From positions 1,239,355-1,303,354 of the forward strand of contig NZ_LT629939.1 in assembly GCF_900104615.1 (NCBI RefSeq): a stretch of 64,000 nt of DNA, in the 5' to 3' direction. Below the pieces are notes generated by a model that saw nothing but the letters and a program-made list of their open reading frames with translations, was not told the origin of the DNA and did not search any database. Every line of letters begins with the position of its first letter. Within the stretch, counting starts at the first letter, position 1. Origin of the DNA: Merdimmobilis hominis. GTDB lineage: Bacteria > Bacillota > Clostridia > Oscillospirales > Ruminococcaceae. A program made the translations under genes and the position numbers. This document shows positions 60,431-64,000 of the stretch, in pieces.

Positions 60431-62569
60431 ATGGAAAAATATGCCCATACCAGCGAGGATGGAACCCGCAAACAGACAGTGGCTGAGCATTTGATGGGCA
60501 CAGCGGAATTGGCGGCCTGCTTTGCTGCCCCTTTTGGGGCCCAGGAGGTGGCCCAGGCCGCAGGATTGCTCCACGATATAGGGAAATACAGCGATGCCTT
60601 CCAGAGGCGGCTGTTGGAGGGCGGCGGGAGAACCGACCACTCCACAGCTGGGGCTCAGGTGGCGTTTCGCCAAAGAATGGCGGAAGTTGCCTTTGCGGTA
60701 GCGGGCCATCATGGGGGCCTGCCCGACGGGGGAAGCCGGTTGGATGGCCCCGACTCCCCCACCCTTTTGGGCCGGGTCAAACGTTCTGTGGAGCCCTTTG
60801 GCCAATGGGAAAAGGAGATCAGCCCCCCAACTGGTGGGGTTGACCGCAAATTCCAGAAGGACAATTTCACCGACGCCTTTTTCACCCGGATGCTGTACTC
60901 CTGTTTGGTGGATGCCGACTATTTGGACACCGAGACCTTTATGAACGGCTCTCCGGCACCGCGGGGCGGTTCTGTTTCCATAGGGGAATTGCTGTCCCGG
61001 TTGGAGCGGTACATCGCCCCATGGTGGGAGCCGGACACCGATTTAAACCGGCGCCGCTGCGCTATCCTGCGCCAATGCCTCACTGGTGGCAGCCAATGGG
61101 AAAAAGGGCTTTACACCCTCACCGTGCCCACCGGCGGGGGCAAGACGGTGAGTTCCCTGGCCTTTGCCTTATCCATGGCCAAAGCCCAGGGGATGAGCCG
61201 GGTGGTCTATGTCATCCCCTACACTTCCATTGTGGATCAGACTGCAACGGTTTTCTCCCAAATCCTGGGGGAGGAAAATGTCCTGGAGCATCACTCCGGG
61301 GCAGATTATGCTGTAGAAGAAGGGGGTTCCCCTGCCGCTTACCGGAAAGCATTGGCCACCGAAAATTGGGATGCACCAGTGGTGGTCACCACGGCAGTGC
61401 AGTTTTTTGAATCCCTGTTTGCCGCCAAGAGTTCCCGCTGCCGGAAACTACACAATTTGGCCAACAGTGTGATGATCTTTGACGAGGCGCAAACCCTGCC
61501 GGTGCCTTATCTCGCCCCCTGCGTGGAGGCGATTTCCCAACTGGTACAGCATTATGGCGCAACCGCGGTGTTGTGCACCGCAACCCAGCCAGCGCTGGAA
61601 CCGCTGTTTCAAGAGGCGGCCCCAGACCTCCCCATCCGGGAGATCTGCCCGGATACCCAGGGGTTATACCAGGCTTTTCGCAGGACGACGATGAAAACCC
61701 TGGGGGAGATTTCCCGGGAAACCCTATTGGAGGAGTGGCAAGGCCGCCCCCAATTCCTTTGTGTGGTCAACCGCCGGAAAACCGCTCAGGAGCTGTACTC
61801 CTCCCTGCCTCAAGAGGGGAGCTATTGCCTCACGACCCTGCTGTGCCCGGCGGACCGAAAAGCCAAGCTGGGGGAGATCCGCCGCCGGCTGAGGGAGGGC
61901 CTCCCCTGCCGGGTGGTCTCCACCTCGCTGATAGAAGCGGGGGTGGATGTGGATTTCCCCATTGCCTACCGGGAGGAGGCGGGGTTGGATTCTATTATGC
62001 AGACAGCGGGCCGCTGCAATCGGGAGGGAAAGCGTCTGGCAGAGGAGAGCGTTGTAGCGGTGTTTCGCCTGACGGAGAGACCTGTGGCTATGATCGCCCA
62101 GAATATAGCGGCAGCTAGGCAGGTTCTGCGCAAGCACCAGGATCCGGCGTCTCCGGAAGCCATCCGGGAGTACTTCCAATTTTACCGCACCCTCAAGGGG
62201 GAGGAGGCGCTGGACCAGAAACAGATTTTGGATCTGTTCCGGCGGGGATACCAGGGCAGCTGTTTCCCCTTTGCCGAGGCGGCCCGGCGGTTCCGGCTGA
62301 TCGAGAGCCCAACGGTGCCTATTTACATCCCCGTTGGGGATGGGGCGAGGCTGGTGGAGCTCCTGCGGGAAGGGCGTTGGAGCCAGGGCCTTTTCCGGGC
62401 GTTGGGCCAGTATGTGGTGAATGTCTACCCCCAGCACTACCAAGCTCTTTTTGACGCTGGGGCGCTGGAACAAGTGGAGGAGGCCGCCGTCCTGCGGGAC
62501 CCCGCGTTTTACCACGGGGATACCGGCCTTCAATTGGATGTGGAAACCGGAAAAGGGTGGTTCCTGTGA
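60431..62569 (+). CDS. cas3: CRISPR-associated helicase/nuclease Cas3 (type I-C)
   Basis: 712 residues. Single protein with an N-terminal HD nuclease (H20 in EHLMGT, HD at 48-49 in LLHDIGKYSDAF, DHSTAGA near 70, GHHGGLP near 92-98) and an SF2 helicase: Walker A TVPTGGGKT (about 232-240), DEAQ box (about 349), CTATQP (near 382), STSLIEAGVDVDFP and QTAGRCNREG. It unwinds and cuts target DNA recruited by Cascade. GGGCGGGA precedes the ATG. cas5c and cas8c follow. Confidence 0.96.
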   Translation: MEKYAHTSEDGTRKQTVAEHLMGTAELAACFAAPFGAQEVAQAAGLLHDIGKYSDAFQRRLLEGGGRTDHSTAGAQVAFRQRMAEVAFAVAGHHGGLPDGGSRLDGPDSPTLLGRVKRSVEPFGQWEKEISPPTGGVDRKFQKDNFTDAFFTRMLYSCLVDADYLDTETFMNGSPAPRGGSVSIGELLSRLERYIAPWWEPDTDLNRRRCAILRQCLTGGSQWEKGLYTLTVPTGGGKTVSSLAFALSMAKAQGMSRVVYVIPYTSIVDQTATVFSQILGEENVLEHHSGADYAVEEGGSPAAYRKALATENWDAPVVVTTAVQFFESLFAAKSSRCRKLHNLANSVMIFDEAQTLPVPYLAPCVEAISQLVQHYGATAVLCTATQPALEPLFQEAAPDLPIREICPDTQGLYQAFRRTTMKTLGEISRETLLEEWQGRPQFLCVVNRRKTAQELYSSLPQEGSYCLTTLLCPADRKAKLGEIRRRLREGLPCRVVSTSLIEAGVDVDFPIAYREEAGLDSIMQTAGRCNREGKRLAEESVVAVFRLTERPVAMIAQNIAAARQVLRKHQDPASPEAIREYFQFYRTLKGEEALDQKQILDLFRRGYQGSCFPFAEAARRFRLIESPTVPIYIPVGDGARLVELLREGRWSQGLFRALGQYVVNVYPQHYQALFDAGALEQVEEAAVLRDPAFYHGDTGLQLDVETGKGWFL
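61709..61722. promoter_or_regulatory. Noc-box-like site in cas3
   Basis: ATTTCCCGGGAAAC matches the Bacillus Noc consensus at 13 of 14 bases. Function inferred only. Confidence 0.35.
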
Positions 62570-62582
62570 CAGAAAGCCAGAT

Positions 62583-62618
62583 AAAACGCCGGAGGGGCAG
62601 TATCCCCTCCGGCGTTTT
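62583..62618 (+). terminator. Terminator between cas3 and cas5c
   Basis: AACGCCGGAGGGG pairs with CCCCTCCGGCGTT, followed by TTGC. It parts cas3 from the rest of the operon; the 62619-62769 stretch must then hold the cas5c promoter, which I could not fix with confidence. Confidence 0.8.
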
Positions 62619-62769
62619 GCTATATACAGATGTAGAATTTTTGTGTTTTATACAGAATTTGATGTCTTGATATGTCGAAAATCATCGTAATGACCAAATT
62701 CTTCTAGAAGAGAAAGCCGTTTTGTGGGATAATGGGGACAAAGGACAGCTTGAGAAAGGAGTGGATACA

Positions 62770-63414
62770 ATGATTCGGTTGGAGGTCTGGGGAGCTTACG
62801 CCTGCTTCAGCCGCCCGGAGCTGAAGGTGGAACGGGTCTCCTATGACGTGATGACCCCCTCCGCAGCGCGGGGGTTGGTGGAGGCCATCTACTACCACCC
62901 GGGCTTGCGGTGGATCATCGACAAGATTTATGTGCTCTCCCCCATCCGGTTTACCAACATCCGGCGCAATGAGGTCAAAAGCAAAGTGGTGTCCAGCGCG
63001 GCAAAAGGAGTCATGCAGGGGAATGGAAAACCCCTGTACCTGGCAGCCTCCCAGGACATCCAGCAGCGGGCCGCCATGGTGCTGCAAGACGTCCACTATG
63101 TGATTGAGGCCCATTTTGAGATGACCGACAAGGCCAGCCCCAGTGACAACCCAGGGAAATTCCAGGACATCATCCGCCGCCGGATGGAAAAGGGCCAGTG
63201 TTTTCACCAGCCCTATTTTGGATGCAGGGAGTTCCCCGCCCATTTCCGCAGCTGGGAAGGGGCCACTGTCCCCGCCATCGGGGAAACCAGAGACCTAGGG
63301 CTGATGCTCTACGATATGGACTATGCCGATCCGGCCAACATCACCCCCATCTTTTTCCGGGCCAAGCTGGAACAAGGGGTCTTGTCGCTGGATCACTGTG
63401 AGGTGTTCCGATGA
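62770..63414 (+). CDS. cas5c: CRISPR-associated protein Cas5c (type I-C)
   Basis: 214 residues. In type I-C, Cas5 cuts the precursor crRNA and stays on the 5' handle, taking the place of Cas6. The N-terminus IRLEVWGAYACFSRPELKVERVSYDVMTPSAARGLVEAIYYHPG is the family signature. ATG 62770 has AAAGGAG eight bases upstream; the longer reading is rejected. It overlaps cas8c by ATGA. Confidence 0.95.
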   Translation: MIRLEVWGAYACFSRPELKVERVSYDVMTPSAARGLVEAIYYHPGLRWIIDKIYVLSPIRFTNIRRNEVKSKVVSSAAKGVMQGNGKPLYLAASQDIQQRAAMVLQDVHYVIEAHFEMTDKASPSDNPGKFQDIIRRRMEKGQCFHQPYFGCREFPAHFRSWEGATVPAIGETRDLGLMLYDMDYADPANITPIFFRAKLEQGVLSLDHCEVFR

Positions 63415-64000
63415 TTCTCCATGCGCTGACGCGCCATTATGAAGACCTGCTTTCCCTGGGCCGGATTCCCCGGCCAGGCTGGGGGACAGCAAAAGTCTCC
63501 TATGCCCTGGACCTGTCCCTGGAAGGGGAGATTCTCGCCTTGCTCCCTTTGAAGACAGAACAGCTCCGGGGGAAAAAGGCGGAGCTTCTCCCCCGCAAGA
63601 TGGAAGTCCCCATGCCTGTGGGTCGTTCTGGTACAAAACCGAAAGCGAACTTTTTGTGCGACCACAGCGGCTATTTTCTCGGGGTGGACGGCAAGGGGAA
63701 CCCCAAACGGGCCGGCGAGTGTTTTGCGGCCTGCAAGGCTCTTCATCTGGAGCTGCTGGAGGGCCTCCCCTCCCCGGCGGCCCAGGCGATCACCGGATTT
63801 TTCCGCCGATGGGACCCCCAGACGGCCTCCCAACACCCGGCCCTCGCCGAGAACTGGAAGGATCTGATGGCCGGGGACAACCTGGTTTTCTGGGTGGAAG
63901 GCCAGGAGGCACTTCGGGACCCGGAGATCCGCGCCGCGTGGCAATCCTATTATAACCGGGGCGGGGACGGCCCCACCATGTGCTGCCTGGTGACCGGGGA
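63411..64000 (+). CDS. cas8c: CRISPR-associated protein Cas8c/Csd1 (type I-C), partial
   Basis: Runs off the window end; 196 residues are seen. ILHALTRHYEDLLSLGRIPRPGW at the N-terminus and DLSLEGEILALLPL are typical of Csd1, the large Cascade subunit that recognises the PAM. It overlaps cas5c by four bases, showing translational coupling. Confidence 0.92.
   Translation, partial: MILHALTRHYEDLLSLGRIPRPGWGTAKVSYALDLSLEGEILALLPLKTEQLRGKKAELLPRKMEVPMPVGRSGTKPKANFLCDHSGYFLGVDGKGNPKRAGECFAACKALHLELLEGLPSPAAQAITGFFRRWDPQTASQHPALAENWKDLMAGDNLVFWVEGQEALRDPEIRAAWQSYYNRGGDGPTMCCLVTG

Overview
The window is a chromosome-origin region of a Gram-positive, endospore-forming Clostridia-type bacterium, most likely an Oscillospiraceae/Ruminococcaceae-like gut anaerobe. 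This rests on a Bacillus/Clostridium-type origin order (rpmH - dnaA - dnaN - S4 protein - recF - remB - gyrB - gyrA on one side; rnpA, yidD, yidC, jag, mnmE, mnmG, rsmG, noc, soj, parB on the other), a germination lytic enzyme (SleB), a single-chain glycyl-tRNA synthetase and many strong sigma-A promoters with 17-bp spacers. The species assignment is inference. Most genes left of about 42 kb point left and most genes to the right point right, as expected for replication starting near dnaA.

Left arm, outermost first: an oleate hydratase with a TetR regulator and a GNAT acetyltransferase (0-3 kb); tRNA-Arg and a complete ribosomal operon on the minus strand, 16S - Ala - Ile - 23S - Lys - Glu - 5S, driven by two tandem promoters (3.3-9.05 kb); a 36-residue membrane microprotein and SleB (9.1-10.1 kb); four consecutive paralogous OFA-type MFS transporters (10.1-15.8 kb); a HAD phosphatase, Tex and an iron-type alcohol dehydrogenase (15.9-20.5 kb); two bacterial-PH-domain membrane proteins (21-23 kb); a PadR-controlled four-gene membrane operon (23-25.2 kb); a CPA1 antiporter, tRNA-Glu and tRNA-Met, an M28-like membrane protein, guaB and an acyl-ACP thioesterase (25.6-31.5 kb). 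Then come parB-soj-noc with parS-like palindromes, rsmG-mnmG-mnmE, and jag-yidC-yidD-rnpA-rpmH (31.5-41.9 kb).

Origin and right arm: dnaA-box-rich spacers flank dnaA (42-44.4 kb), followed by dnaN, yaaA, recF, remB, gyrB, a YcxB-like membrane protein and gyrA (to 52.3 kb). After that are an M14 carboxypeptidase, a spacer packed with inverted repeats, a ribbon-helix-helix regulator divergent from a small unknown gene, glyS, tRNA-Pro, a long structured leader ahead of two unknown membrane proteins (DUF5058 plus partner), tRNA-Thr and tRNA-Tyr, and the start of a type I-C CRISPR-Cas locus (cas3, cas5c and a cas8c running off the window). No CRISPR array is visible inside the window.

The most unusual items are a three-copy dispersed repeat of about 115-120 bp that keeps a multi-hairpin fold, the leader RNA at about 57.9-58.1 kb that I cannot assign to a known riboswitch class, long perfect palindromes built around parS in the parB/soj/noc cluster with Noc-box-like sites elsewhere, a Noc-like protein with a changed CTP-binding motif, the OFA transporter quartet, and the divergent RHH/small-protein module with repeated operators.
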